Shown here piece after piece: positions 25,712-34,802 of a stretch of 64,000 nucleotides of DNA (positions are counted from its first letter, which is position 1; every line of letters begins with the position of its first letter). Under the pieces are notes generated by a model. It was not told the DNA's origin. It saw only the letters and a program-made list of their open reading frames with translations, and did not search any database. Source of the stretch: Bradyrhizobium macuxiense (GTDB lineage: Bacteria; Pseudomonadota; Alphaproteobacteria; Rhizobiales; Xanthobacteraceae); contig NZ_VITY01000017.1 of NCBI RefSeq assembly GCF_007993935.1, positions 62,001 through 126,000 of the forward strand. Direction: 5' to 3'. A program made the translations under genes and the position numbers.

Positions 25712-26992
25712 ATGGGAGGTTTGTATCTCGGCATCGATGTCGGAACCGGCGGCGTCCGCGCCTGTGCAATCGATCCGCAGGCCGGCATTCGCGGCTTCGC
25801 TTCGATCGCGCTGCCTGCGCCGCGCGTCGACGGCAACGCCATCGACCAGACACCGGAACTCTGGTGGCAGGCCGCGATCGCCGCGATCCGCAAGCTCGGC
25901 GAGACTGTTCCTCTTGGCGATGTCACGCGCATCGTCGTCGACGGAACATCAGGCACGCTGCTGCTGGTTGACGCGGCCGGCCGCCCCTGCTCGCCGGGGC
26001 TGATGTACAACGACGCGCGCGCCACGCATGAGGCCGCGCGCGTGGCGGCGATCGCACCGCTTGAAAGCGGCGCGCATGGCGCGAGCAGCGCGCTCGCCAA
26101 GCTGCTCTATCTGCAGAACGACGGCTATGTCGGCGATGCGCGCCACGCGGTGCACCAGGCAGACTGGATCGCGGGACGGCTCGCGAACCATCATGGCATC
26201 AGCGATGAGAACAACGCGCTGAAGCTCGGCTACGACCCGGTCGCGCGCGCTTGGCCGTCCTGGCTCGATCAGCTCGGCGTGCGCGACGATCTGCTTCCCG
26301 AAGTGCTGGTGCCGGGAACGCCATTTTCCGAGATGGATCCGCAGATCGCGCGCTCGCTCGGGCTGCCCGCCACGGCGCACGTCGCGGCGGGCACCACCGA
26401 TGGCGTTGCGGCCTTCATCGCGACGCGGGCCGACCAGCCGGGCGACGCCGTCACCTCGCTCGGCACCACGCTGGTGGTGAAGCAACTCGCGACCCAACCG
26501 ATCTTCGCGGCCGATCAGGGCGTCTATTCGCACCGGCTCGGCGAACGCTGGCTCGCCGGCGGCGCCTCGAACTCCGGCGGCGCCGCACTGCTGCTGCATT
26601 TCACCGCCGACGAGATGGAGCGGCTGACACCGCAGGTGGAGCCTGATGCACCGACCGGGCTCGACTACTATCCGCTGCCAAAGCCCGGCGAGCGCTTCCC
26701 GATCGCGGATCCCGGGCTGGCCGCGCGGATCACGCCGCGCCCGGCGGAAGATTGCCGCTTCTTCCAGGGCCTGCTCGAAGGCATCGCCTCGGTCGAAGCC
26801 CTCGCCTACCGGCAGCTCGCGCGGCTCGGCGCACCGCGCCTGCGCCGCGTCATCGGGATCGGCGGCGGCGCGAAGAACGATGCATGGACCAGGATCAGAC
26901 ATCGCGTGCTCGGAGTTCCGGTCTCGGTCGCCGAGCAGACCGAAGCCAGCTACGGCGCCGCTCTGCTGGCGCTGAACGGAGGTCCGCCATGA
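25712..26992 (+). CDS. FGGY-family kinase, D-ribulokinase-like (SePSK/AtXK-1 type)
   Basis: 426 residues, shorter than classical FGGY kinases. N-terminal loop YLGIDVGTGGVRACAID, then VVDGTSGTLLLVDAAGRP followed by GLMYNDARA, a pattern I associate with the D-ribulose kinase group of cyanobacteria and plants. The C-terminal nucleotide site is IGIGGGAKNDAWTRI, with AEQTEASYGAALLAL after it. First gene of a divergent three-gene operon; its stop overlaps the HAD gene start (ATGA). It would phosphorylate a ketose such as ribulose, feeding one of the aldolases or the pentose phosphate pathway. The exact substrate is inferred. Confidence 0.85.
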   Translation: MGGLYLGIDVGTGGVRACAIDPQAGIRGFASIALPAPRVDGNAIDQTPELWWQAAIAAIRKLGETVPLGDVTRIVVDGTSGTLLLVDAAGRPCSPGLMYNDARATHEAARVAAIAPLESGAHGASSALAKLLYLQNDGYVGDARHAVHQADWIAGRLANHHGISDENNALKLGYDPVARAWPSWLDQLGVRDDLLPEVLVPGTPFSEMDPQIARSLGLPATAHVAAGTTDGVAAFIATRADQPGDAVTSLGTTLVVKQLATQPIFAADQGVYSHRLGERWLAGGASNSGGAALLLHFTADEMERLTPQVEPDAPTGLDYYPLPKPGERFPIADPGLAARITPRPAEDCRFFQGLLEGIASVEALAYRQLARLGAPRLRRVIGIGGGAKNDAWTRIRHRVLGVPVSVAEQTEASYGAALLALNGGPP

Positions 26993-27858
26993 AGGCCGAT
27001 GCGACCGCGATCGCCGGCCTTCACCTCATCGCCGACCGCTTCGATCATGTGCTGCTCGACCAGTGGGGCACGCTGCACGAAGGATTGGCGGTGTTCCCTG
27101 CGGCGCTGGACTGCGTGGCGCGGTTGCGCGAGGCCGGCAAGCGGATCCTGATCCTCTCCAATTCCGGCAAGCGCGCCGGTAGCAACCAGCGGCGCCTCGC
27201 CACGCTCGGCCTGCCGCCGGAGGCGTATGATGGCGTGTTGTCATCGGGCGAGGTCACCTGGCGCGGCCTGCATGCGCGCGAGCAGGCGCCCTTCGCCGAG
27301 CTCGGACCCGCCTGCTTCCTGATCTCGCGCGACGGCGACCGCTCGATCGTCGACGGCACCGGCCTCACTGTCGCTTCGACCGTGTACGAGGCCGATTTCG
27401 TCCTGCTCGGCGGCCTTGACGATGATACGGCCGAGCCAGAACGCTGGCGTACGCTGCTGACGGCGGCCGCCGCGCGGCAACTGCCGATGCTGTGCGCCAA
27501 TCCCGACCTCGTGATGTTCGGCGCCGCGGGCCTGATCCCTGCGCCCGGCGCGCTCGCCGCATTCTACCAATCGCTCGGCGGCACCGTGCTGTTCGTCGGC
27601 AAACCGTATCCGCCGATGTTCGCCGCCGCGCGCGATCAACTGGGACACCCACCGCCGGAACGGATCCTCGTGATCGGCGACTCCCTCGATCACGATATCG
27701 CCGGTGGCCGCGCCGCCGGCATGCTGACCCTCTTGATCGGCTCCGGCGCACACCGCGCGACGCTTGCGCAGGCGCGCGATCTGCCGCAGGCGGTCAAGAC
27801 CGCCGCCGGCGCAGCGGCGCGGATGCCGCATTGGACCATGGACCATCTGACCTGGTGA
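26989..27858 (+). CDS. HAD-superfamily class IIA sugar phosphatase-like hydrolase
   Basis: 289 residues. HAD motif I reads VLLDQWGTLHEG (nucleophile D24), motif II ILSNSGKRAGSN, the motif III Lys is in VGKPYPPMF, and motif IV is VIGDSLDHDIAGGRAAGM. The long insertion between motifs II and III is the class IIA (NagD-type) cap. Family members dephosphorylate small sugar phosphates or phosphoglycolate. Translationally coupled to the kinase by a four-base overlap, and followed eight bases later by an aldolase gene. It could recycle a dead-end phosphate or act on an aldolase product. Confidence 0.88.
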   Translation: MKADATAIAGLHLIADRFDHVLLDQWGTLHEGLAVFPAALDCVARLREAGKRILILSNSGKRAGSNQRRLATLGLPPEAYDGVLSSGEVTWRGLHAREQAPFAELGPACFLISRDGDRSIVDGTGLTVASTVYEADFVLLGGLDDDTAEPERWRTLLTAAAARQLPMLCANPDLVMFGAAGLIPAPGALAAFYQSLGGTVLFVGKPYPPMFAAARDQLGHPPPERILVIGDSLDHDIAGGRAAGMLTLLIGSGAHRATLAQARDLPQAVKTAAGAAARMPHWTMDHLTW

Positions 27859-27866
27859 GAGCCGAG

Positions 27867-28895
27867 ATGCGACCGCCTCAAACGCTGAACGAACTGCGCC
27901 GCATGTCGGCACGCGTCGGTCGGAATATCCTGCTGGTGCAAGGCGCCGGCGGCAATTCGTCGGTCAAGGATGGTGACGTGCTGTGGGTCAAGGCGTCAGG
28001 CACCTGGCTCGCCGATGCCGAGGACAAGGACATTTTCGTGCCGGTCGCATTGTCGGCGGCGCGCGCGGCGCTGACCCAGGGCGACGAGCGCGTGCCGCTC
28101 GTGCCGAATGCCGGAACGACGCTGCGCGCCTCGATCGAGACCTCGCTGCATGCATTGATGCCGCACCGGATCGTGCTGCATGTCCATTCGGTCAACACCA
28201 TCGCATGGGCGGTGCGCACCGACGCCCGCGACGAGTTTGCCCGGCGACTGGACGGCCTGGCCTGGCGCTATCTCGACTATCATCATCCGGGGCTGCCGCT
28301 GGCGCGCGCGGTCAGCGAGGCGATCGCGCAGGATGCCGTCGACGTCCTGATCCTCGGCAATCACGGCCTGGTGGTCGGCGCCGCCACCTGCGACGCGGCG
28401 GAGGCTTTGGTCGCCGAGGTCGAGCAACGCCTCGCACTGGAGCAGCGTCGCGCGCCGGCTGCGGATCATGGCGCGCTCCGGACCATCAGCGTCGGCACGA
28501 CCTATCGCCTGCCGCGAGATCCGCGCAGCCACGACGTTGCCACCGACCGCTACAGCCGCGCGATCGCGACCGGCGGCTCGCTCTATCCTGATCACGTCGT
28601 CTTCCTAGGCCCTGCCCTGCCGGTCCTGGAGCATCACGAGAGTCTGAGCGTCATGACCGCGCAAATCATCGCGAACGGCTTGCCGCCGCCGGTTGCGCTT
28701 CTCATTCCGGATGTCGGCAGCCTCATCCGCGAGGACGCGAGCGACGGCGCCGAAGCCATGCTGAGCTGTCTCGCGCTGGTCACCTGCCGATTGCCCCTGA
28801 CTGCACGGGTCAACTACCTGACGGCGGAGAATGAGCATGCGCTGCTGAACTGGGACGCCGAGCGCTATCGCCGGCAGCTCACTGCCGATCGCTGA
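27867..28895 (+). CDS. Class II aldolase family protein (RhaD-type, long form)
   Basis: 342 residues from the ATG at 27867; the open frame extends upstream but over the HAD gene. Metal and phosphate motifs: LLVQGAGGNSSVKDGDVLWV, KASGTWLADA, HVHSVNTIAWAV and ILGNHGLVV. The extra C-terminal domain contains LYPDHVVFLGP, as in the aldolase half of bifunctional RhaD-type enzymes, but no dehydrogenase half is present. It differs clearly from the FucA-like aldolase in the leftward operon, so the pathway has two aldol steps or two substrates. A hairpin-like CGTCAG-G-CTGACG follows the stop codon. Confidence 0.85.
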   Translation: MRPPQTLNELRRMSARVGRNILLVQGAGGNSSVKDGDVLWVKASGTWLADAEDKDIFVPVALSAARAALTQGDERVPLVPNAGTTLRASIETSLHALMPHRIVLHVHSVNTIAWAVRTDARDEFARRLDGLAWRYLDYHHPGLPLARAVSEAIAQDAVDVLILGNHGLVVGAATCDAAEALVAEVEQRLALEQRRAPAADHGALRTISVGTTYRLPRDPRSHDVATDRYSRAIATGGSLYPDHVVFLGPALPVLEHHESLSVMTAQIIANGLPPPVALLIPDVGSLIREDASDGAEAMLSCLALVTCRLPLTARVNYLTAENEHALLNWDAERYRRQLTADR

Positions 28896-29119
28896 TCCAC
28901 CGGCTAACGTCGTCCGTCAGGCTGACGTCGCCGCAACCAGGCGCCTGATTGCAAGGGCGGCGGCCTCGCCGGCCACGCACATTCCCGCCGGTTATCGTCT
29001 CCTGAAAACTTGCAATTGGACGCTGGTTCGACCCGCAGGCTACTCCCACCGCGAAGCATGGCCTCCAAATCCGTGATGGCACCGATCCATCGCCGCATGC
29101 TTCGACAGGGAGAAAACAC

Positions 29120-30577
29120 GTGTCATCTCACGCTCACGCGGAGACCAGCGAAGGCGCGCCGCGATCGCTGGAGGCCACGCTGAAGGCAATCGGCGTTCCC
29201 GTCGCCCTTGTCGTCGCCACCGCCATCTGGTTCAGCCCGACCCCGGAGACGCTGTCCTTGCAGGGACACAAGGCACTGGCGCTGTTTGGCGGCATCTTCG
29301 TGCTCTATCTGACCGAGGCGATCCCATTGGCGATCGCCAGCCTGATGGTGGTGCCGCTCGCGGTGCTGAGCGGAACGGCGCCGCTTCGAACCGCGCTCGA
29401 GGGCTTTGCCGCCTCGCCCGTATATCTGATCGTCGGCGCCTTCATCCTCGCGACCGCCATGGTGAAGACCCGGCTTGCCGAGCGCATCACCTACATCATC
29501 CTGGCGCGGTTCGGCAGCGCGCCGACGCGGATCACGCTCGGCGTGACGCTGGTCAATATTGCGCTCGCCTTTCTCGTTCCGTCGTCGACCGCACGCACGG
29601 CAATCCTGCTGCCGGAATGCCTTAGCATCTTGACGATCTTCGGTGCGACAGCCCGCTCGCCATTCGCCATCAATCTGCTCCTGACCCTCACGATGACCAA
29701 CGCGACGATCGGTGCCGGCGTGTTGACGGCGACGGTGCCAAATCCCGTCACGGTCGAGTTCGTCGCCAAGATGAGCGGCCACACCATCACCTATGCCGAA
29801 TGGCTGCTCTACGGATTCCCGCCGGCGCTGGTGATGACCATGTTCACCTGGTGGGTCATCCAGCGCGTCTTTCCGCCGGAGTTCAAGGCCGGCCATGACC
29901 AGGCCGACGCCCGCATCTCGCAGAATCTCGCCGCGATGGGACGGATGTCGTCAGCCGAATGGCGCGCCCTGGCGGTGTTCGTGCTGGTGACCTGCCTGTG
30001 GGCGACGCAAGGTCTGACCGGGCTCGACACCACTGTGGTGTGCCTGATGGGAGCCTGCCTGCTGTTCCTGCCGCGCTTCGGCGTGATCGACTGGAGCGAT
30101 GCCAACAAGGGTGTGTCCTGGCAGGTGCTGCTGATTGCCGGCGGCGGCGTGTCGCTCGGCGATATCCTTCTCAAGACCGGCGCCGCGAATTGGCTGGCGA
30201 ATTCGATCTTCCATGCGCTTGGCCTCGCCGGTGCATCGGCGCTGGTCGTCATCGTGGTCGTGATGTTCATCGTGCAATTCATGCACATCATGTTCGTCGG
30301 CACGACCGCCATGGCGACTGCGCTGTTGCCGATCATCCTGGCGATGGCAACGACCGCGGGCGTCAATCCGGTCGCGCTGGCGCTGCCGGCCGGCATGATC
30401 ATCGGCGGCTACCCGCTGCTGATGTTCTACAACACGCTGCCGAACATCCTCGTCTACGGCACCGGCCGGCTGCGCGTCGAGGATTTCCCGCGGGTCGGCG
30501 TCATCGTCTGCATCGCCGCCTGCCTGCTCTATGCCCTGTGCGCCGCGACCTGGTGGCACTGGCTCGGGCTGGTCTGA
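29120..30577 (+). CDS. DASS-family (SLC13) anion transporter
   Basis: 485-residue inner-membrane protein with a GTG start, preceded by AGGGAGA. About twelve hydrophobic segments; family loops are VPSSTARTAILLP (the SNT-type hairpin of the first repeat), TMTNATIGAGVLTATVPNP, and FVGTTAMATALLPIILAMA in the second repeat. SLC13/DASS carriers take up succinate, malate, citrate, tartrate or sulfate with sodium. The CoA-transferase, lyase-like and amidohydrolase genes that follow at 22-28 bp or overlapping suggest it imports the di- or tricarboxylate they process. Confidence 0.88.
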   Translation: MSSHAHAETSEGAPRSLEATLKAIGVPVALVVATAIWFSPTPETLSLQGHKALALFGGIFVLYLTEAIPLAIASLMVVPLAVLSGTAPLRTALEGFAASPVYLIVGAFILATAMVKTRLAERITYIILARFGSAPTRITLGVTLVNIALAFLVPSSTARTAILLPECLSILTIFGATARSPFAINLLLTLTMTNATIGAGVLTATVPNPVTVEFVAKMSGHTITYAEWLLYGFPPALVMTMFTWWVIQRVFPPEFKAGHDQADARISQNLAAMGRMSSAEWRALAVFVLVTCLWATQGLTGLDTTVVCLMGACLLFLPRFGVIDWSDANKGVSWQVLLIAGGGVSLGDILLKTGAANWLANSIFHALGLAGASALVVIVVVMFIVQFMHIMFVGTTAMATALLPIILAMATTAGVNPVALALPAGMIIGGYPLLMFYNTLPNILVYGTGRLRVEDFPRVGVIVCIAACLLYALCAATWWHWLGLV

Positions 30578-30605
30578 TCAATCAAGCATCATCCGGAGAA
30601 CACCT

Positions 30606-31883
30606 ATGACACTGCCCCTCGCCGGCATTCGTACCCTCGACCTTTCGAACGTGCTTGCCGGGCCGTTCTGCGGCTATCAGCTCGCACGCCTCGGCGCCGA
30701 GGTCATCAAGGTCGAAAATCCAAAGGGCGGCGATCTCGCGCGGCGGCTCGGCGCCGATCCGGCGATGGCGAAGAACCTGATGGGCCTGTCGTTCGTCGCC
30801 GTGAACGCGGACAAGCAGTCCGTCGCGATCGATTTCAAGGCCGACGAAGGCAAGGAGATCTTCCTGCGCCTCGTCGAAACCGCCGACGTGGTGCTGGAGA
30901 ATTTCCGGCCGAAGGTCATGGAGCGGCTGGGGCTCGGCTATGAGGTGCTCGCCAAGCGCAACCCGCGCATCATCTATTGCGCGATCTCGGGCTTCGGCCA
31001 GGACGGCCCATGGGCCGGTCGGCCGGCCTACGATCAGATCGTTCAAGGGCTTTCCGGCGTCATGAGCGTCACCGGCGATGCCGAAACCGCACCGCTGCGC
31101 ACCGGCTTTCCGATCGCCGACACCATTGCGGGCCTCACCGCATCCTTTGCGATCACGGCCGCCCTCGTCGAACAGCGACAGACCGGGCGCGGACGGAAGA
31201 TCGACGTCTCGCTGCTCGAATCGACTCTGGCCGCGATGGGTTGGGTCGTATCCAACCACCTCAACGGCAATGTCGATCCGCAGCCGATCGGCAACGAGAA
31301 TTTCACGGCGGCTCCCTCCGGCACGTTCGCGACGGGCTGCGGACCGCTCAACATTGCGGCCAACGAACAGAAGCAGTTCGAAGCGCTTTGCGACATCGTC
31401 GGAAGGCCGGAGCTGAAGACCGATCCGCTGTTTCGCGAGCGGCAGTCACGCAAGGATTACCGCGTCGCCTTGAAGCGCGAGCTCGAGGTCGCTCTCGCCG
31501 CCAAGTCTGCCGCCGAATGGGAAACGCTGTTCAACGCCAAGGGCGTGCCGGCCGGATGCGTTCTGAGCGTGCCGCAGGTGCTGAACGAGGCGCAGATCGT
31601 CGGCCGTAAGTTCGTCGAGAGCCTGAAGGCTGAGGTCTCCGGCGGCCAGACGATGCGGGTCACCCGCCCGGGCTTCCGGCTCGAGACCGACTATCCGGAA
31701 CCATCGCCGCCGCCGAGCCTCGGTCAGGACACCGAGAAATGGCTCGGACAGCTCGGCTTCACACGCGACGAGATCCGAGCGCTCGGCGAGCGCGGCGTCG
31801 TCGCCTTCGACAACCGGCCGACCGTGAAGGAGACCGTCAAGATGCCGGACCTGAAGGCGCGCGCCGAGACGTCAAGCACTTAA
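30606..31883 (+). CDS. CoA-transferase family III (CaiB/BaiF) protein
   Basis: 425 residues starting at the ATG at 30606. It begins GIRTLDLSNVLAGPFCGYQL; ARLGAEVIKVENPKGGDLAR is the CoA-binding segment, and the catalytic Asp is D143 in GRPAYDQIVQGLSG. These enzymes move CoA between carboxylic acids (for example formyl-CoA:oxalate, succinyl-CoA:L-malate). 28 bp after the DASS transporter and 22 bp before the citryl-CoA lyase-like gene. The natural reading is activation of an imported acid before C-C cleavage. Confidence 0.92.
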   Translation: MTLPLAGIRTLDLSNVLAGPFCGYQLARLGAEVIKVENPKGGDLARRLGADPAMAKNLMGLSFVAVNADKQSVAIDFKADEGKEIFLRLVETADVVLENFRPKVMERLGLGYEVLAKRNPRIIYCAISGFGQDGPWAGRPAYDQIVQGLSGVMSVTGDAETAPLRTGFPIADTIAGLTASFAITAALVEQRQTGRGRKIDVSLLESTLAAMGWVVSNHLNGNVDPQPIGNENFTAAPSGTFATGCGPLNIAANEQKQFEALCDIVGRPELKTDPLFRERQSRKDYRVALKRELEVALAAKSAAEWETLFNAKGVPAGCVLSVPQVLNEAQIVGRKFVESLKAEVSGGQTMRVTRPGFRLETDYPEPSPPPSLGQDTEKWLGQLGFTRDEIRALGERGVVAFDNRPTVKETVKMPDLKARAETSST

Positions 31884-31905
31884 GACGCAATCGAGGACAG
31901 ATGCC

Positions 31906-32739
31906 ATGACCGATCAAGGCTCCGCAGACCTGCTGCAAAAGGCCACCCAATGGTGGTCGACCGACATCATCGACATGAAGCCGGGCGTGATCCGGTTTCG
32001 CGGCTTCCCGATCGAGCAATTGATCGGCCGGGTCTCGTTCCCGCAAATGATCTGGCTGATGCTGAAGGGTGATCTCCCATCGGCAGAGCAAGGCGCGCTG
32101 CTGGAGGCTGCGCTGGTCTCCGCCGTGGATCACGGTCCCCAGGCGCCGTCGATCGCGATCGGACGGATGGCCGTGACCTGTGGCCTTCCCCTGAACGGCG
32201 CGATGGCCTCGGCCATCAACGTGCTGGACGACATTCACGGCGGCGCCGGTGAGCAATGCATGGAGCTGTACGCCGATATCGCGCGTCGCCAGGACGCGGG
32301 CATTGAGTTGAAGGCAGCCATCCAGCAGGGCCTCGACGATTTCGCCGCGGCAAATGGAAAGATCGTGCCCGGTTTCGGGCACCGCTTTCATCCGATCGAT
32401 CCGCGCTCGCCACGGCTGCTCGAACTGGTCGACGCGGCCCGCAGGGACAACGTGGTGTCCGGACGGTTCGCCGAGATCGGCCGCGGCGTCGAGGCCGAGA
32501 TGCAGCAGCGCAAGGGCCGCAAGATTCCCATGAACATCGACGGTGCGACCGCGGTCATCTATTCGGAGCTGGGCTTTTCGCCTGCGCTGGGCCGCGGCCT
32601 GTTCATCCTCTCGCGGTCCGTCGGCATCCTTGCACATGCCTGGGAGCAATCGCAGCAAGGCGGCCGGATCAAGGGACCGATGCCGCCCGGCATCCCCTAT
32701 CGCTACACCGGACCGGGTCCACGGGATTTCGCCAAGTGA
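31906..32739 (+). CDS. Citrate-synthase-fold protein, citryl-CoA lyase-like
   Basis: 277 residues, about two thirds of citrate synthase. Retained family motifs are VINVLDDIHGGAGEQCMEL-like (SAINVLDDIHGGAGEQCM) and the His-bearing GFGHRFHPIDPRSPRL. The short length and missing N-terminal domain match stand-alone citryl-CoA lyases, which split citryl-CoA into acetyl-CoA and oxaloacetate. Placed after a CoA-transferase, it likely cleaves the CoA ester that enzyme makes. The substrate may be citryl-CoA or a homologue such as a methylated or shorter hydroxy-acyl-CoA. Its stop overlaps the next start. Confidence 0.82.
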   Translation: MTDQGSADLLQKATQWWSTDIIDMKPGVIRFRGFPIEQLIGRVSFPQMIWLMLKGDLPSAEQGALLEAALVSAVDHGPQAPSIAIGRMAVTCGLPLNGAMASAINVLDDIHGGAGEQCMELYADIARRQDAGIELKAAIQQGLDDFAAANGKIVPGFGHRFHPIDPRSPRLLELVDAARRDNVVSGRFAEIGRGVEAEMQQRKGRKIPMNIDGATAVIYSELGFSPALGRGLFILSRSVGILAHAWEQSQQGGRIKGPMPPGIPYRYTGPGPRDFAK

Positions 32740-33785
32740 TCGCGTCGCCGGGCGGAGGCGGCAACTATCTTGCCGTGCGGCCGGACTGGCTTGCGCGCGG
32801 CGTTGAGGCGGCGCTCGAACCCGAGCTGCCGATCATCGACGCCCACCATCATCTCTGGGACCGGCAAGGCTGGCGATATCTGTTCGACGAGTACCTCGCC
32901 GATATCACCGGCAGCGGCCACAACGTCATGGCGAGCGTCTTCATGCAGTGCCAGGCGATGTACCGCGCCGACGGACCGGCCGCGATGCGCGTCGTCGGCG
33001 AAACCGAGTTCGTCAATGGCATCGCGGCCATGAGCGCGAGCGGCAATTACGGACCGCGGCAGCTTTGCGCCGGGATCGTCGGGCACGCGGACTTACGTCT
33101 CGGAGACGATGTAACGCCGGTGCTGGAGGCCCACATCGCCGCCGCGCCGGACCGGTTTCGCGGCGTCCGGCATATCTCGGTGTGGGATGCGGATCGAAGC
33201 CTGATGAATCCGCTGAGTGCAGGTCCGCCCGGCCTGCTCCGCGACGCCGAGTTTCGCGCCGGGTTTGCGCGGCTGGCCCCTTTGGGACTCGTGTTCGACG
33301 CATGGCTGTTCCACCCGCAAATTCCTGAGCTGACCGAGCTCGCGCGTGCGTTTCCGCACACCACTGTTGTGCTCGACCATCTCGGCGGGATCGTGGGCAT
33401 CGGCGCGTACAAGGATCGGCGCGATGACATCTTCATCGAATGGACGCGCGCGATCCGTGAGCTCGCAAGATGCGAGAATGTCTGCGTCAAGCTCGGCGGC
33501 CTTGGCATGCGCATCAATGGATTCGGTTTCGAGACACGCGACGCCCCGCCGGCGTCGGAAGTCCTTGCAGAGGCCTGGCGGCCCTATATCGAAGCCTGCA
33601 TCGAGGCATTCGGCGCACAACGGTGCATGTTCGAAAGCAACTTTCCGGTCGACAAGGGCTCCTATGGCTATGGATCGGTGTGGAATGCGTTCAAGCGCCT
33701 GACGCGCCATGCCAGCGAGAGCGATCGCGCGAACCTGTTCAGTGGGACTGCCGCACGCGTTTATGGGCTCGCTCGGCCCGGCTGA
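32736..33785 (+). CDS. Amidohydrolase-2 family metal-dependent hydrolase
   Basis: 349 residues; GTG start overlapping the preceding stop (GTGA). TIM-barrel amidohydrolase with the HxH metal site in IIDAHHHLWD, a conserved VVLDHLGG His, NVCVKLGGLGM, and the terminal Asp in SNFPVDKGSYGYG (MFESNFPVD). Relatives hydrolyse lactones (pyrone-dicarboxylate, sugar lactones) or decarboxylate aromatic acids. In this operon a lactone or cyclic ester opened to a hydroxycarboxylate would fit. Its last 47 bases overlap the convergent LysR gene. Confidence 0.85.
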   Translation: MIASPGGGGNYLAVRPDWLARGVEAALEPELPIIDAHHHLWDRQGWRYLFDEYLADITGSGHNVMASVFMQCQAMYRADGPAAMRVVGETEFVNGIAAMSASGNYGPRQLCAGIVGHADLRLGDDVTPVLEAHIAAAPDRFRGVRHISVWDADRSLMNPLSAGPPGLLRDAEFRAGFARLAPLGLVFDAWLFHPQIPELTELARAFPHTTVVLDHLGGIVGIGAYKDRRDDIFIEWTRAIRELARCENVCVKLGGLGMRINGFGFETRDAPPASEVLAEAWRPYIEACIEAFGAQRCMFESNFPVDKGSYGYGSVWNAFKRLTRHASESDRANLFSGTAARVYGLARPG

Positions 33786-34737
33786 CCACGATGGCCGGGA
33801 TGGTGGTTGCGGCGTCCGTCATGCCGGGCAGCGTGACCTGTTCGAGGAAGTCACGCCCTCTGGATTTGAGCAGGCTCACCACCCGCTGCGCGGCCGGCGA
33901 CAAATAGCCATCGCGGCGGGTGACGAAGCCGAGCGGCCTTCGCATCGTGGTGGTGTCAATCATCAGGCGGTCGAGCTGGCTGCCCAACCGAAGCGGATGC
34001 AGGTTCCGCGTGGACGTGAAGCTGAGCAACGCCGTGTCGGCAATCAGCTTGGGCAGCGTCGTGATCGAATTGGTCTCGATCTGGACCGTCGGCGGCGCAA
34101 GACCATGCGCTTCGAAGACGTTGTCGAGCCATTGCCGCATCGCGACGGTGCGGGCCGGCAGCACCCATTTCGCGGCGACGAGGTCCTCGATGGTGAGCCG
34201 CTTGCCGCACAGCGGATGGTCCTTTGCCGCGACGACGACGACGTCGTCCATGCCGAACGCCTCGTGGCTGAACTCCTGCTCGTCGGATGGAAGGATCGGG
34301 CCGATCGCAAGATCGAGGGTGCGCTCGCGCAGCGCCGCTCTGACCACGCCGCTCATTCCGATCTGCACCTCGATCGCGAGGCCCGGCGCATCGGCGATGA
34401 TGGCGCGGCAAATCTGCGGCAGCAGGTATTCGCCCATCGTCGCACCGCAGCCGATGCTGACGCGACCGGCCGCACCGGCGGCGAAATCGGTAACCTCGCG
34501 CAGCGACTCCTCCATCGCCTCGCGCATCCGCCGGGCACGTGCCAGCAGCACTTCACCGACGCGCGTGAGGGTGATCCCGCGCCCGGTCCGCTCGAACAGG
34601 TCGGCACCCACGGCTTCCTCGAGGCGCTGAATGCATTTGGTCAGCGCGGGCTGCGTGCGGCCGAGCTTGTCCGCGGCCCGGCCCATATGCCCGAGATCGG
34701 CAATCACCTCGAAATAGGTGAGGTCGCGAAGGTCCAC
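33739..34737 (-). CDS. LysR-family transcriptional regulator
   Basis: 332 residues with a GTG start at 34737 and an ideal GGGAGGA ribosome-binding site. N-terminal winged helix: LRDLTYFEVIADLGHMGRAA, then DKLGRTQPALTKCIQRLEEA. The effector domain follows (GRVSIGCGATMGEYLLPQI onwards). It faces the MFS carrier gene at 34869 across a 131-bp gap with inverted repeats, so it most likely controls that gene and itself. Its 3' end runs into the amidohydrolase gene from the other side. A role in controlling the DASS operon is possible too. Confidence 0.92.
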   Translation of the reverse strand: MDLRDLTYFEVIADLGHMGRAADKLGRTQPALTKCIQRLEEAVGADLFERTGRGITLTRVGEVLLARARRMREAMEESLREVTDFAAGAAGRVSIGCGATMGEYLLPQICRAIIADAPGLAIEVQIGMSGVVRAALRERTLDLAIGPILPSDEQEFSHEAFGMDDVVVVAAKDHPLCGKRLTIEDLVAAKWVLPARTVAMRQWLDNVFEAHGLAPPTVQIETNSITTLPKLIADTALLSFTSTRNLHPLRLGSQLDRLMIDTTTMRRPLGFVTRRDGYLSPAAQRVVSLLKSRGRDFLEQVTLPGMTDAATTIPAIVVSRAERAHKRVRQSH

Positions 34738-34802
34738 CTCTTCCTCCCGGTTATCGATTCCTGAACATTAGCGATTGGACCGCTGTCCGCTCTTTCTGGC
34801 AT

